In this document: piece by piece, positions 9,256 through 18,585 of the stretch | How positions within the stretch are numbered: the stretch's first letter is position 1 | How the letters are laid out: every line of letters starts with the position of its first letter | Origin: Chloroflexota bacterium | GTDB taxonomy: Bacteria > Chloroflexota > UBA11872 > VXNJ01 | Length of the DNA stretch: 64,000 nt | Assembly: GCA_009840625.1 (NCBI GenBank) | Contig: VXNJ01000001.1 | Span: 372,001 to 436,000, forward strand | Direction: 5' to 3' | Notes under the pieces: model-generated | The model's database searches: none | What the model was told of the DNA's origin: nothing | What the model saw: only the letters and a program-made list of their open reading frames with translations | Program-made: the position numbers and the translations under genes

Positions 9256-10220
9256 TGCCCGATTTCCGCGGCGGGCGTCAACACCCTTCTCGGGCGCAGG
9301 AGGTTATCTGCCGCCACCTCGCCGATCCCCAGGAATCGGCCATCCGCCGCGTAGACCCGGCGAGGTCCCGCCGTCTCGGCGACCGGCGCGAATGCACCGT
9401 GGACGAACCCCCGCGCCGAATCTGCGCCCAGCAGCAATGCCGGAATGTGAAGGGCGACCTCGTCCGGGGAATGACCGATATCGGCAAGCTGGCCCGCGCG
9501 GGCCAGCGATTCGGCCTGCGCCAGCGGGACCGCCGACGCGGCGGCAAACGGTCCGACCCGTGATCTGAGGAGTCCGACCAGCACGGCGCCGCTGCCTACC
9601 GAACGGCCCAGATCGCGCGCCAGGGCACGTATGTAGGTCCCTGTCCCGCACACGACCTCCAGCGCGGCGACCAGCCTGCCGCGGCCGCCGAGTCCCGCCA
9701 ACCGCCCCGTTGATGCCATTTCGCGGGAATCCCAATAGGCGAATTCGATCGCCCTGAGCCGGTGAATGGTCACCGATCGGGCCGGGACGTCCACGTTTTC
9801 CCCGGCCCGTGCGCGGCTGTAAGCGCGCCGACCGCCGACGCGGACCGCCGAATAGCGCGGGGGAGTCTGGCTGATGGGCCCGCGGAACAGCCGCAGGGCA
9901 TCGCGCACACGCCACGGGGCCGGAATCGACGACCCCGAATCGACTATCTCGCCGCCCAGGTCGCAGGTCGCGCTGGTGGCGCCGAACAGCACCGCCGCCA
10001 GGTAGGTCTTCGACCCGGCGTGCAGGTGCTCGGTCATGCGGGTGGCCGGGCCGACCAGGATGGGCAGCACGCCCTCAGCCAGCGGGTCCAGGGTCCCGCC
10101 GTGCCCAATGCGCGCAAAACCGCCGGCGCGTTTGAGAGAGCGAACGACGTGGGTGGACGTAATCCCGCGCGGCTTGTACACGGGAACAACGAAGCTCCCC
10201 ACCGCAGCCGACTCAACCAT
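9252..10220 (-). CDS. truB: tRNA pseudouridine(55) synthase
   Basis: The 322-residue TruB-family protein has VYKPRGITSTHVV and the catalytic Asp loop GHGGTLDPLAEGVLP, followed by GSKTYLAAVLFG and the C-terminal VCGTGTYIRALARDLG stretch. It makes pseudouridine 55 in the T loop of tRNAs. The ATG at 10220 is preferred over a TTG eight codons upstream. It overlaps the rbfA stop by 8 nt and follows GGGAG directly. It is fourth gene of the nusA operon. Confidence 0.95.
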   Translation of the reverse strand: MVESAAVGSFVVPVYKPRGITSTHVVRSLKRAGGFARIGHGGTLDPLAEGVLPILVGPATRMTEHLHAGSKTYLAAVLFGATSATCDLGGEIVDSGSSIPAPWRVRDALRLFRGPISQTPPRYSAVRVGGRRAYSRARAGENVDVPARSVTIHRLRAIEFAYWDSREMASTGRLAGLGGRGRLVAALEVVCGTGTYIRALARDLGRSVGSGAVLVGLLRSRVGPFAAASAVPLAQAESLARAGQLADIGHSPDEVALHIPALLLGADSARGFVHGAFAPVAETAGPRRVYAADGRFLGIGEVAADNLLRPRRVLTPAAEIGQ

Positions 10221-10572
10221 CTCCCGGTTCGGAATCGGATTCAAGCTGGGCCAGCAGTTCGACGGTGTCCATTCCCTCCCAGTAGCCGCGGTCCGGTCGA
10301 AAGTCCAGCATCGGAACCAGCTTTATGCGCATGACCTGGCCGACCCGGTGACGCAGGAATCCGGCCGCGTTGCTCACGGTAGCCTGCAGGCGCTGCCCGT
10401 CGGCCATGGAACCCGGCGCACCGTAGAGCACCCGCGCGTGCTTCAGGTCCCCGGAAACCGTCACTCTGGTAATGATCAACTGCTGCAAACGGGGGTCGCT
10501 GACTTCGTGGGCCAGAATCTGGCCCAATTCGCGAGCCAGTTGGGCGGCAATTTTCTGCGGTCGGTAAGACAT
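10213..10572 (-). CDS. rbfA: Ribosome-binding factor A
   Basis: The 119-residue KH-fold protein begins MSYRPQKIAAQLARELGQIL and contains ITRVTVSGDLKHARVLYG and LRHRVGQVMRIKLVPMLDFRPD, the conserved core of RbfA. It binds the 30S subunit during late 16S rRNA maturation and cold adaptation. It lies 18 nt after infB and overlaps truB, in the standard order. Confidence 0.94.
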   Translation of the reverse strand: MSYRPQKIAAQLARELGQILAHEVSDPRLQQLIITRVTVSGDLKHARVLYGAPGSMADGQRLQATVSNAAGFLRHRVGQVMRIKLVPMLDFRPDRGYWEGMDTVELLAQLESDSEPGDG

Positions 10573-10590
10573 TTGCCGCCCGGTTACCGA

Positions 10591-12468
10591 TTAACCCGGC
10601 AGTTGTTCCTCTTCGTGGAACGCCTCGATGACGTCACCGATCCGTACCACGCGCCGGAGATTTGCCGAAAGGCCGCATTCGAACCCGGCCGCGACCGAAT
10701 TGACCCGGTCCTGGAACCGCTGCAGCGCAGAAATCCGTCCGGTCTGAATCAGCTCTTCTTCGCGGAAATGCCGGACCTGGGCGCCGTCGGCCATCTGTCC
10801 CTCGGTGACCATTCCGCCGAAGATCTTGAGCGAACGCTCGGTCCTGAATACCCCGCGCACTTCCAGGCGGCCGTCGATGATCTCGACCAACTCCGGCTGC
10901 AGGCGGCCGGCCAGGGTCTTCTCGACATCCTCGATCAGCTCGTAAATGATCGAGTATTGCCGGATCTGGACCCCGTTCTGGTCGGCCAGGGCACCCGCGT
11001 TGGCGCTCGCCTGGACGCCGAATCCGAGCACGATCGCCGAAGCGGCGGTGGCCAGGTTGATGTCGTTTTCGGTGATTGCGCCCACGCCCTGGAACACCAC
11101 GTTCACCCGCACCAGTTCGGTCGAGAGCGACTCCACTGCCTGGACCGTCGCCTGGGCGGCACCCTCGGTTTCGGCCTTGATCACCAGGTCGACCTGCTGC
11201 ACCCTGCCCTGTGACAGTTGTTGGGCAAGTTGTTCGAGGCTCAGCTGGTTGGCCAGGGAATTGCGCGCCTGGGCGCGCGCCTGGGCGCCGCGCCGCACCT
11301 GGGCGATGCCTCGCGCCTGCTTGTCGCTCTCGACGGCGTAGAGGGTTTGGCCGGGAACCGGTATCTCCTTCAGGCCCACGACCTCGACGGCCATCGATGC
11401 AGACGCGCTGCGAACCCGGTTGCCGCGCGGGTCGACCAGTACCCGTACTTTGCCGGCGCTGGCGTCGAGCACGAATGGATCGCCCACGCTGAGAACCCCG
11501 CCGGTGATAAGGACCGTAGCAACCGGACCCAGCGAACGGTCGAGGCGGGTTTCAAGGACGGTCGCCCGCGCCGGACCGGTCAATCGCGCTTGCGGGGGAT
11601 CCAGGTCGGCAGTAAGCAGGACCAGCTCCAGCAACTCTTCGACGCCCTGTCCGGTGAGCGCCGACACCTCTACGCTGGTTACGTCGCCGCCGAGCTGCTC
11701 GACCTGCAGGCCGGCGTCGGCCAGCGCCGCCAGGGTCCGCATGACGTTGGCCGCCTCCAGGTCGATCTTGTTCACGGCGACGATGATCTTGACGTCGGCG
11801 GCCAGGGCGTGACCGATTGCGTCCCGGGTCTCGGGCATGACCCCGTCATCGGCGGCCACTACCAGCACAACGATGTCGGTTACGCCGGCGCCGCGGGCCC
11901 GCATCTGGGTGAACGCGGCGTGACCGGGGGTGTCGATGAACGTGAGCGAGCGGCCGTCGACTTCAACCTGGTAGGCGCCGATGCTCTGCGTGATTCCGCC
12001 GGCTTCCTGGTTGGCCACATCGGTTTTGCGGATGGTGTCCAGCAAAGTCGTCTTGCCGTGGTCGACGTGCCCCATCACGGTAACCACCGCGGGACGCGCG
12101 CCGCGTTCGCCGTCCGGCTCGGGGATGTCGTCTTCGCGGTCCTCTTCCGGATCGGGCGCCGATTCGGCCAGCTCGGCTTCGACGCCAAGGTCGGCCAGCA
12201 TGAGGCTGGCGGTCTCGAAATCCAGCGGGGCATTCAGGTTGGCGGAGATTCCCTGCTTGAAAAGCTCTCCGATCAATTCGGCACCGGACATGTTGATCTG
12301 CCCGGCCAAATCGGAAACCGTGATCGAATCGGGGATGGCGACCTTGTCAGGCCGCTCGGGCGCCGCGGCGGCGGCGACCTCGGTGCGTTCGGCGGCGACC
12401 GGGGCCGGGCTGCGCGGCGGCGGGCGGCGTCTTCCCGGCGGGCGGCGCCGGGCGCGGCGGCGGGCCAT
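10591..12468 (-). CDS. infB: Translation initiation factor IF-2
   Basis: The 625-residue GTPase has the G1 motif [14 protein letters not shown] near 132-145, G3 [18 protein letters not shown]4 NKIDL and the C-terminal [14 protein letters not shown] region that ends in the initiator-tRNA binding domain. IF-2 delivers fMet-tRNA to the 30S subunit and promotes subunit joining. The N-terminal part is short: an Arg/Pro-rich leader then one IF2_N module ([22 protein letters not shown]). The compact form resembles other small IF-2s. An intervening ylxR gene, common between nusA and infB, is missing. Confidence 0.96.
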   Translation of the reverse strand: MARRRARRRPPGRRRPPPRSPAPVAAERTEVAAAAAPERPDKVAIPDSITVSDLAGQINMSGAELIGELFKQGISANLNAPLDFETASLMLADLGVEAELAESAPDPEEDREDDIPEPDGERGARPAVVTVMGHVDHGKTTLLDTIRKTDVANQEAGGITQSIGAYQVEVDGRSLTFIDTPGHAAFTQMRARGAGVTDIVVLVVAADDGVMPETRDAIGHALAADVKIIVAVNKIDLEAANVMRTLAALADAGLQVEQLGGDVTSVEVSALTGQGVEELLELVLLTADLDPPQARLTGPARATVLETRLDRSLGPVATVLITGGVLSVGDPFVLDASAGKVRVLVDPRGNRVRSASASMAVEVVGLKEIPVPGQTLYAVESDKQARGIAQVRRGAQARAQARNSLANQLSLEQLAQQLSQGRVQQVDLVIKAETEGAAQATVQAVESLSTELVRVNVVFQGVGAITENDINLATAASAIVLGFGVQASANAGALADQNGVQIRQYSIIYELIEDVEKTLAGRLQPELVEIIDGRLEVRGVFRTERSLKIFGGMVTEGQMADGAQVRHFREEELIQTGRISALQRFQDRVNSVAAGFECGLSANLRRVVRIGDVIEAFHEEEQLPG

Positions 12469-12521
12469 TCAGGTCCTAGCTACCGGCTGCGCCGGTGGCG
12501 GACGGCGGTGTTGGAAGCCGT

Positions 12522-13727
12522 TCAAGCCTCGCCGCGTTCCAATGCTTCGCCGGCGGGGCCGGCCAGGGCATCCTGGTCATCCGGCGCTTCCTGCTCGTCC
12601 AGGTCGCTGAGATCCTGGCCCAGGATTTCGGCCAGGTCTTCAAGGTCTTCGTCACCGAGCAGGATCGCCGGATCAGGGGCGGCTTCGGAACGCAGCTTGT
12701 CGGGCTGGGCGGCGTCGCGGATATTTATCCGCCAGCCGGTCAGGCGCGCCGCCAGGCGCGAGTTCTGGCCCTCGCGGCCGATGGCCAGCGAGACCATGTC
12801 CGACGCCACCTGGACATCGGCGAGGTTCTGTTCGGGGTCGATCACCACGCGCATCGACCGCGCCGGCGAGAGGGCGTTGGCCACGTAGGTCGCCGGGTCC
12901 TCGGAGAACTGGACGATTTCAACCTTTTCGGGCACCAGGTCGCGGACGATGTTTTGAATGCGCGAGCCGCGAATCCCCACGCACGTGCCGATCGGATCGA
13001 GCCCTTCCTGCATGGCCTGCACCGCGACCTTGGAGCGAACTCCCGCGTCGCGGGCGATGTTGACCACGCTGACCACCCCGTTGTTGATTTCCGGAACCTC
13101 GCGTTCAAACAACTTGCGCACGAAATCCGGATGGCGGCGCGAGACCAGGAGCTGCGGTCCGCGACCCACCTCGCGCACCTCCAGCAGGAGCACCCGCAAC
13201 CAGGAATTGGGACGGAGTCTCTCGCTGGAAATCTGCTCGGAAGGCGGCAGCAGCGCCTCGGCGCGCCCGAATTCCAGGATGGCGCCGCGGTTTTCGATCC
13301 GCACGATCTTGCCGACCATCAACTCGCTGACGTGGTCGGTGTAAAGGTCCCGCACCAACATGCGTTCGGCCTCGCGCAAGGTATCGCGCATCGCCTGGCC
13401 GGCTTTTTGCGCCGCGATGCGCGAAAACCCGGTCGGCGTGACATCCACCCGCACCACGCCGCCAACGTCGGCCGACGGATCCAGTTCGCGGGCGCCGGCA
13501 ACGGCAATTTCCGTGTCGGGATCCGAAACCCGGGAAACCACCGTCTTGTTCGCGAAGACGGTAAACGAACCCTCGGTGTCAACCTCGGCGTAGATGTCCT
13601 CAAGCGAACCGGGCAGATCGATGTAGGCCGATTCAACCGCGACCCGAACCGCCTCGATCACGTCACCGATGGTCAGTCCCTTGTCAGCGGCGATCTGCGC
13701 GGCGGCGAGTTCGAACTCGCTTTTCAC
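12522..13727 (-). CDS. nusA: Transcription termination/antitermination factor NusA
   Basis: The 401-residue protein has the NusA N-terminal domain (MKSEFELAAAQIAADKGL), an S1 domain (VGKIVRIENRGAILEFG) and two KH domains with GTCVGIRGSRIQNIVRDL and LAIGREGQNSRLAARLTGWRINI. An acidic C-terminal tail rich in Asp/Glu follows. NusA binds RNA polymerase and nascent RNA to control pausing and termination. The GTG start is supported by GGAGGT at 13735-13740, seven bases upstream. It heads the nusA-infB-rbfA-truB-ribF operon. No rimP is seen upstream; instead an ABC transporter gene lies there. Confidence 0.96.
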   Translation of the reverse strand: MKSEFELAAAQIAADKGLTIGDVIEAVRVAVESAYIDLPGSLEDIYAEVDTEGSFTVFANKTVVSRVSDPDTEIAVAGARELDPSADVGGVVRVDVTPTGFSRIAAQKAGQAMRDTLREAERMLVRDLYTDHVSELMVGKIVRIENRGAILEFGRAEALLPPSEQISSERLRPNSWLRVLLLEVREVGRGPQLLVSRRHPDFVRKLFEREVPEINNGVVSVVNIARDAGVRSKVAVQAMQEGLDPIGTCVGIRGSRIQNIVRDLVPEKVEIVQFSEDPATYVANALSPARSMRVVIDPEQNLADVQVASDMVSLAIGREGQNSRLAARLTGWRINIRDAAQPDKLRSEAAPDPAILLGDEDLEDLAEILGQDLSDLDEQEAPDDQDALAGPAGEALERGEA

Positions 13728-13787
13728 CGTCCAGACCTCCGTCAGCTATTCGGTTGGGCCTCCACAACTTGGGCCAAAAACAACTTA

Positions 13788-13810
13788 AGTGGGCTTGTCA
13801 AAAGCCCACT
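13788..13810 (-). terminator. Hairpin between ABC ATPase gene and nusA
   Basis: A perfect 9-bp inverted repeat, AGTGGGCTT and AAGCCCACT, encloses a 5-nt loop. Read on the minus strand it lies 109 nt after the ABC ATPase stop, and 3' of the stem comes TAAGTTGTTTTT, a broken T-tract. It could be a weak intrinsic terminator of the upstream genes or a leader hairpin for nusA, which autoregulates in other bacteria. Confidence 0.55.
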
Positions 13811-13918
13811 CCAAGGTCGTTCCAGCCTGTTGCCCGTGCTGTGCAAAAGTATATCCGCTTCCGGGGCCGGCCTCCGGTCCCGAAGAGCCATGTTATGTAA
13901 ACCGGAAGAGGGCCGCGG

Positions 13919-15043
13919 CTAGGGCACCAAACGGTCCTCCGGGTCAAAAAGAACCCAGCGGTCCTCATGCGCCCGCAGCGGAATCACGTCGCCGGCAGCG
14001 GCGCCGGCCCAATTGGGCAGCAGCGCGCTGCATTCGCGACCGTGGCTGCGCCCGGTCACCAGCGCGGCGCGCTGCTCTGGCCGCGGTTGCACCGATTCGG
14101 CTTCCAACAGGACCAGGGCGTCCTCGACGGCGCACACTTCGAGTTCGTCTGGGTGGACGCCGACGGTGACGGATTCGCCTTCAAGGATCGAGAGCCGGGT
14201 CCGACCGAGCGGTACCCGCGACTGCCCCAGCCGGACCGAGCCGTCGGCCACGCGCGCCGGAAACAGGTTCATCGGAGGCTGGCCGACGAACCCGGCCACC
14301 AGGGTGTTGGCCGGATAGCGCCGCAGCGCCCCGTAGGGGCCGCGCTGGATGATCCGACCGCCAACCATCACCGCGATCTCGTCTCCGATCGCGGCCGCTT
14401 CGCGCTGGTCGTGGGTCACGTAAAGGGCCGTGGTGCCGAACCGGCGCAGCAGGCGCTTGGTCTCGATCCGAACCTTGGCGCGCGACCCGGCATCGAGGTT
14501 GGCGAGCGGCTCGTCGAATAGGAACATCGCCGGGTCGCGGATGACGCAACGCGCGATCGCGACCCGCTGTTGTTCACCGCCGGAGAGTTCGCCCGGCTTG
14601 CGATCAAGGAGTTCATCGAACCCCGGGCCCATGATTTCGCAGGCCCTGAGAATGCGTTCGGGGATCTCCTGTCGACGCCGGTGCATTTGGAAAAAAAACG
14701 AGACGATTCCCCCGCTCGGCATGTGTGGATAGAGGGCATATTCCTGGAAAACGACCGCCACGTCGCGGTCCCGCGGCGGCAACTCCGTGACTTCACGCTC
14801 GCCGAACCAGATGTTGCCGGCGGTGGGGCTGACGAGTCCCGCCAGGGCCCTTATGAGGGTGGTCTTACCGCAGCCCGACGGCCCGATCAGGGCCAGCGTG
14901 CGGCCGTCCGGAATCTGCAGGTCAACATGATCCAGTGCCACTACCTGACCGGCCTCGATCCGCGGTCCGGGCTCGTCCGACGGCGACCCCTGGCCGGAGG
15001 CCTGGAAGCGCACGGTCAGATCGCGGGCGAGGAGTTCAGCCAC
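13919..15043 (-). CDS. ABC transporter ATP-binding protein, MalK/UgpC type
   Basis: The 374-residue ATPase has Walker A GPSGCGKTT, Q-loop VVFQEYALYPHM, signature LSGGEQQRVAIAR, Walker B FLFDEPLANLD and H-loop YVTHDQREA. A C-terminal extension of about 120 residues looks like the TOBE/OB regulatory domain of MalK/UgpC-type sugar importers. Such subunits power CUT1 importers of oligosaccharides or glycerol phosphate. No permease or binding protein gene is adjacent, so it may be a shared orphan ATPase. A 20-residue insertion between the first strand and VVALDHVDL (about 17-35) is unusual. It follows the DUF624 gene by 20 nt. Confidence 0.9.
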   Translation of the reverse strand: MAELLARDLTVRFQASGQGSPSDEPGPRIEAGQVVALDHVDLQIPDGRTLALIGPSGCGKTTLIRALAGLVSPTAGNIWFGEREVTELPPRDRDVAVVFQEYALYPHMPSGGIVSFFFQMHRRRQEIPERILRACEIMGPGFDELLDRKPGELSGGEQQRVAIARCVIRDPAMFLFDEPLANLDAGSRAKVRIETKRLLRRFGTTALYVTHDQREAAAIGDEIAVMVGGRIIQRGPYGALRRYPANTLVAGFVGQPPMNLFPARVADGSVRLGQSRVPLGRTRLSILEGESVTVGVHPDELEVCAVEDALVLLEAESVQPRPEQRAALVTGRSHGRECSALLPNWAGAAAGDVIPLRAHEDRWVLFDPEDRLVP

Positions 15044-15063
15044 GCCGGTTCACCGCCGCGAAG

Positions 15064-15813
15064 CTAGTACGTCCGCCCCTGGACCCGCTCGATCAACATG
15101 CGGGTGCTGAGCTGCCCGCAGATGGCCAACGCCGTGGGTGCGGCCAGAAAGATCAAAAAATTGAGCACCAGCGAGACCGCGATCGCCATCAGGGTGACCA
15201 TCAGCATCGCGATCGTGACCGAGAAACTTGAAACTGCGAGTACGGCTGCATTGCGAAAGGTCTGCACGATCGAGCAGTCCAATTGAGTCAGCGCCGGCAT
15301 CAGGAAGGGCTGTAGCAGAAACCAGAAGATCACCGGATAAGTGACCATCACCGCCACCACCTGGGTGATCAGTTCCCCCTGGTTCCAATAAAAGAAGAAG
15401 GCCAGAACCAGGGCGTAAAAAGCGCAAATATCGATCGTGGCGATCGCCCAGCCCCGCCAGAAGTAGGTCCTAAACGACTGAATGAATCCCCGCCAGCTGG
15501 GATCCTGGTGCTGGTCGTGCAGTTTCCAGGTGACGTCGTAAAGCGCCGCGGTAGCGGGACCGGCGGCGGCCATGGTAACCGCTGTAAGCAGAGGCAGGCC
15601 CAGCAATTCGAGCGGATGGAAACTGGTCTCGCGGACCGCTTCGGCAAAGTCCGGATTGCCCAACGCGTTAAGCAGAAGAGCGGCCAGCAATATGAACCAC
15701 GGCAACATGAACAGCAGCCAGGGCAAGTGGGCCCGCAGCGCCAGCGCCAGCAGGTCGTAGTAAAGAATTCCGAGGCCGATCCAGAGATTGCGAAAAGGAA
15801 CGAAGAATTCCAT
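15064..15813 (-). CDS. DUF624/YesL-like membrane protein
   Basis: The 249-residue protein is strongly hydrophobic with about five to six membrane segments (around 35-53, 70-92, 122-145, 150-175, 190-240). The pattern WKLHDQ...WRGFIQSFRTYFWRGWAIATID in the first third is typical of the YesL/DUF624 family, whose genes often neighbour CUT1 sugar ABC transporters. Its role is not established. Here it lies 20 nt upstream of a MalK-type ATPase, which agrees with that association. Confidence 0.75.
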   Translation of the reverse strand: MEFFVPFRNLWIGLGILYYDLLALALRAHLPWLLFMLPWFILLAALLLNALGNPDFAEAVRETSFHPLELLGLPLLTAVTMAAAGPATAALYDVTWKLHDQHQDPSWRGFIQSFRTYFWRGWAIATIDICAFYALVLAFFFYWNQGELITQVVAVMVTYPVIFWFLLQPFLMPALTQLDCSIVQTFRNAAVLAVSSFSVTIAMLMVTLMAIAVSLVLNFLIFLAAPTALAICGQLSTRMLIERVQGRTY

Positions 15814-15925
15814 ATTGCTCGGATTTTGTTAAGCGGCCTCGGGCTGGGCTGCCCGGACGGGTCAGCGGAGACCGTCCCGGCAACGGCGGATTCATTCTAG
15901 AGACGCTCCGGAACCTGGGAATCTC

Positions 15926-16510
15926 GTGCGCTCCAAACCGCTGCTGCTGATCATCCTCCTCTGTTCGCTGGCGGTGGTGGTCTTCCTGGCCTCGCGACCG
16001 CTCGAGGACGAGGGCGGTTACCCCTCGCTTTCGCGCAGCGGTCTTGATCTGCGGCGCCTAGACCAGAAGCTGGAACCGGTCAACCGGGCAATTGCCGAAT
16101 CGCGGTTGACCGGCCAATCGCAACCGGTCCTGCTGCAAATCTCCGAGCCCGAGATGTTCAGCAAATACGCCGACTGGTCGCAACCCGGCTTGGCATTGCT
16201 CGGGATTTCCGGCGGCGAGGCCTATCTGGGAGACGACGGCATCGATTTCCGCGGGAGATTGCACATCCTCGGGGTGGATTTCGAATACGCGGTCAAGACC
16301 CGATTGCGGATCGAGGACGAAGAACGCCAGGTGGCGATTGACAGCGCGCGCCTGGGGGCGTTGGCGGCCCCGGGCTGGTTTCGCGATCTGACGGTGGAAG
16401 CGATAAAAGCAACGGTCGACGCCGGCCTGCCGCGAATCCCGATCGAAACCAAGACGTTGATCATTTCCGATCAGGAAATGGTCATCTCGGGGGTTACGCG
16501 CGGAATCTGA
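15926..16510 (+). CDS. Membrane-anchored protein of unknown function
   Basis: The 194-residue protein starts with a GTG and a single N-terminal hydrophobic helix (about residues 5-23) without a lipobox cysteine, so it is probably an anchored extracytoplasmic protein. The rest alternates short strands and charged helices (about 70-185), for example GDDGIDFRGRLHILGVDFEYAVKT, and reminds one of the DUF2993/LmeA-type lipid-binding fold, but the match is weak. It is alone on the plus strand, between two minus-strand blocks. I do not recognise a function. Confidence 0.7.
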   Translation: MRSKPLLLIILLCSLAVVVFLASRPLEDEGGYPSLSRSGLDLRRLDQKLEPVNRAIAESRLTGQSQPVLLQISEPEMFSKYADWSQPGLALLGISGGEAYLGDDGIDFRGRLHILGVDFEYAVKTRLRIEDEERQVAIDSARLGALAAPGWFRDLTVEAIKATVDAGLPRIPIETKTLIISDQEMVISGVTRGI

Positions 16511-16538
16511 CCCGACCCAGATTCCGGTCCATTTCAGG

Positions 16539-17351
16539 TCAGGGCCAGGGCCTGATTTCGGCGCCGGCGCCTTCGACCAGGATGCGCAGCGTGTCCATTA
16601 CGTCGGATAGCGCCGAGCCTCCCGACTCGCGCCGCACGATCACGTCGACCGGCAGGCCGACGTGGCGCGACCCCAGAGCCACATAGGCTTTCAGGTACGA
16701 ATTGCTATGGCGATCCATCACCAGCCCCAGGATGGGCGAGACCTGCGATTCGAACATCGTCACCAGGACCCGCGCAGACTCCGTCCGCCCGCCGAACCAG
16801 CGGGCCGCAAGAGATCCCAGGGCGTTTTCCCACAGCCACTGCATCTCGCTGGGTGGGCCCGGCATGCATGCCAGAACCGTTTCGTCAACGCGGATCGCAA
16901 AGCCCGGCGCCCAGCCGGGTCCGTTCTCGAATACCGTCGAGCCGGACGGAACCGCTGACATCTTGTAGAGGTGCGGCGGCAACGGATCCGATTCGCCAAG
17001 CTCGCGGCGGCGCCGATAGCTGGCGATTACCGCGGGATGCTGGATGACCTCGACACCGGCCACCGCGGCGGCTACTTCCACCGTCAGGTCATCTGGAGTC
17101 GGGCCGAGACCGCCGGTGGCCAGCACCAGGCTCGCGCGACGGTGAATTGCATCGCGCCAGACGTTTTCCAGCAGCCCGGGGTCGTCGGCTACGGCGGTTA
17201 TCCGTTCAACCCGCGCGCCGGCCTCGGTAAGGCGCTGGGCCAGCCAGGAGGAATTGGTGTCCTGGATTCGTCCGATCACGACCTCAGTCCCGATCGCCAG
17301 GACTTCCGCCGGGGCCGCCGGATCAGCAATCCTGATCCCGGTTTCGGTCAA
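16539..17351 (-). CDS. CinA-like MoaB/MogA-fold domain protein
   Basis: The 270-residue protein has the CinA N-terminal (COG1058) features: AIGTEVVIGRIQDTNSSWLAQRL near 19-41, ATGGLGPTPDDLT near 79-91, the MSAVPSGSTVFENGPGWAPG substrate loop and ACMPGPPSEM. This molybdopterin-binding-like domain acts in CinA as an ADP-ribose pyrophosphatase-type enzyme of NAD repair. The C-terminal nicotinamide-mononucleotide deamidase domain of full CinA is missing. The TTG start overlaps the LCP-family gene's stop by 4 nt, so the two are coupled. Confidence 0.85.
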   Translation of the reverse strand: MTETGIRIADPAAPAEVLAIGTEVVIGRIQDTNSSWLAQRLTEAGARVERITAVADDPGLLENVWRDAIHRRASLVLATGGLGPTPDDLTVEVAAAVAGVEVIQHPAVIASYRRRRELGESDPLPPHLYKMSAVPSGSTVFENGPGWAPGFAIRVDETVLACMPGPPSEMQWLWENALGSLAARWFGGRTESARVLVTMFESQVSPILGLVMDRHSNSYLKAYVALGSRHVGLPVDVIVRRESGGSALSDVMDTLRILVEGAGAEIRPWP

Positions 17352-18472
17352 GGTTCAAGCTCCTGGCGCTGGGCGGACGGGAACGCATGCGGCGTGGTCG
17401 CCGTCCCTGAGGCCGAGTCCTCTATCAGTCCCGACACGTAGAGTCGGATCGCCTCCGGGTAAGCCAGCAACACCTGGGCGCCGTTTTCGCTGGTGGACGG
17501 TTCGACCATGCCCAGCTCGTAATCAATGACCCCCGACGTGATTTCCCCGGGTGGTACGTCGAGAATCAGCTTGGTCAACGACGGCAGCGAAAAAAGCGGG
17601 AAGTCGGTCTCGAAGGTGGACGCCAGCCGACCGGCCAGCGCCGGGCCCTGCACGATGAGATTGGGAGTGACAAACTGCTCGCGAACGGCGCGCAGGAACT
17701 GCTGCTGCCGCTGAACCCGTCCGAAATCGCCGTCCTGGTAGCGGGTGCGCACAAATTTCAGCGCGGTCGCCCCGTCGAGGTGATGTTCGCCCTGTTCCAG
17801 GTAAAAGTGCTCGTATCGCGAATCGTCGGCGGCCGGGAAGGTCTGGTCGCGAATCGCCTTTTCCACGTAGATGTCGATTCCTCCAAAAAAGTCCACCAGT
17901 TCGACGAACCCCGGAAATTCGACCGCGAGATAGTAGTCAACGGGTTGATCCAGGAGGCGGCCGACCTCGCGCTTTAAGCCCTCGGGGCCGTGCAGATCCT
18001 TGACCGCGTTGATGCGGACCGGCTCGTCGGTGCAGTTGGCCACGCAAATGTCGCGCGGAACCGACACCGCGATCGCGGTGTCGGTCTCGGGATCCACCCG
18101 CAGCCAGATCATCGTGTCGGTGCGTCCCGAAGGGTCGTCACCGCGGCGGTCGATTCCCAGTATCAGGGCCGAGAACGGCTGGTCGTCAGGCCAATCCGGA
18201 ACCAGCGCGCCCGGATCGGGGATCGAGGCCGGAATCTCGGCCAGCCAGTCGGGCGGAAGGGCCTCGATCCGCGACAGGGCCGGGGCTACCGGCACCGCCG
18301 GGGCGGCATCCTGAACTGCCGCGGGATCGGACGCGCGGGGTTCGGGCGTAAAAAGCCAGGCCGCAAAGACCGCCAGCATGGTGACCGCGAGCACGGGCAG
18401 GGTCCAGGAAATCCGTCTCAAGGCCGGACCGGGGGGCCGACCGGGTATCACCGGAGGTCGGTTGGGCATCAT
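17348..18472 (-). CDS. LytR-CpsA-Psr (LCP) family cell-wall ligase
   Basis: The 374-residue protein has a short cytosolic N-terminus, one membrane helix near 22-42, an Ala/Pro linker and an LCP domain from about residue 100. It shows FSALILGIDRRGDDPSGRTDTMIW, VSVPRDICV, INAVKDLHGPEGLKREV, FVELVDFFGGIDIYV and the arginine motif ATALKFVRTRYQDGDFGRVQRQQQFL. LCP enzymes move undecaprenyl-linked polymers onto peptidoglycan or proteins outside the membrane. Presence of this family and of no outer-membrane gene agrees with a monoderm cell. Coupled with the CinA-like gene. Confidence 0.92.
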   Translation of the reverse strand: MMPNRPPVIPGRPPGPALRRISWTLPVLAVTMLAVFAAWLFTPEPRASDPAAVQDAAPAVPVAPALSRIEALPPDWLAEIPASIPDPGALVPDWPDDQPFSALILGIDRRGDDPSGRTDTMIWLRVDPETDTAIAVSVPRDICVANCTDEPVRINAVKDLHGPEGLKREVGRLLDQPVDYYLAVEFPGFVELVDFFGGIDIYVEKAIRDQTFPAADDSRYEHFYLEQGEHHLDGATALKFVRTRYQDGDFGRVQRQQQFLRAVREQFVTPNLIVQGPALAGRLASTFETDFPLFSLPSLTKLILDVPPGEITSGVIDYELGMVEPSTSENGAQVLLAYPEAIRLYVSGLIEDSASGTATTPHAFPSAQRQELEP

Positions 18473-18585
18473 CGGCGCACCGGCATTGCGCTCGCCGGGC
18501 GGGTGGACATCCGGGCCCGATGCCCCGATCCAACACGCGGAAGACTATCGTCTTTCAGAAACCAGCGTCCGCAGGAGGAATCGAA

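Noticed and set aside
11218-13922. Two long plus-strand frames over infB and nusA
   Set aside because: They mirror the conserved minus-strand genes and carry no recognisable domain.
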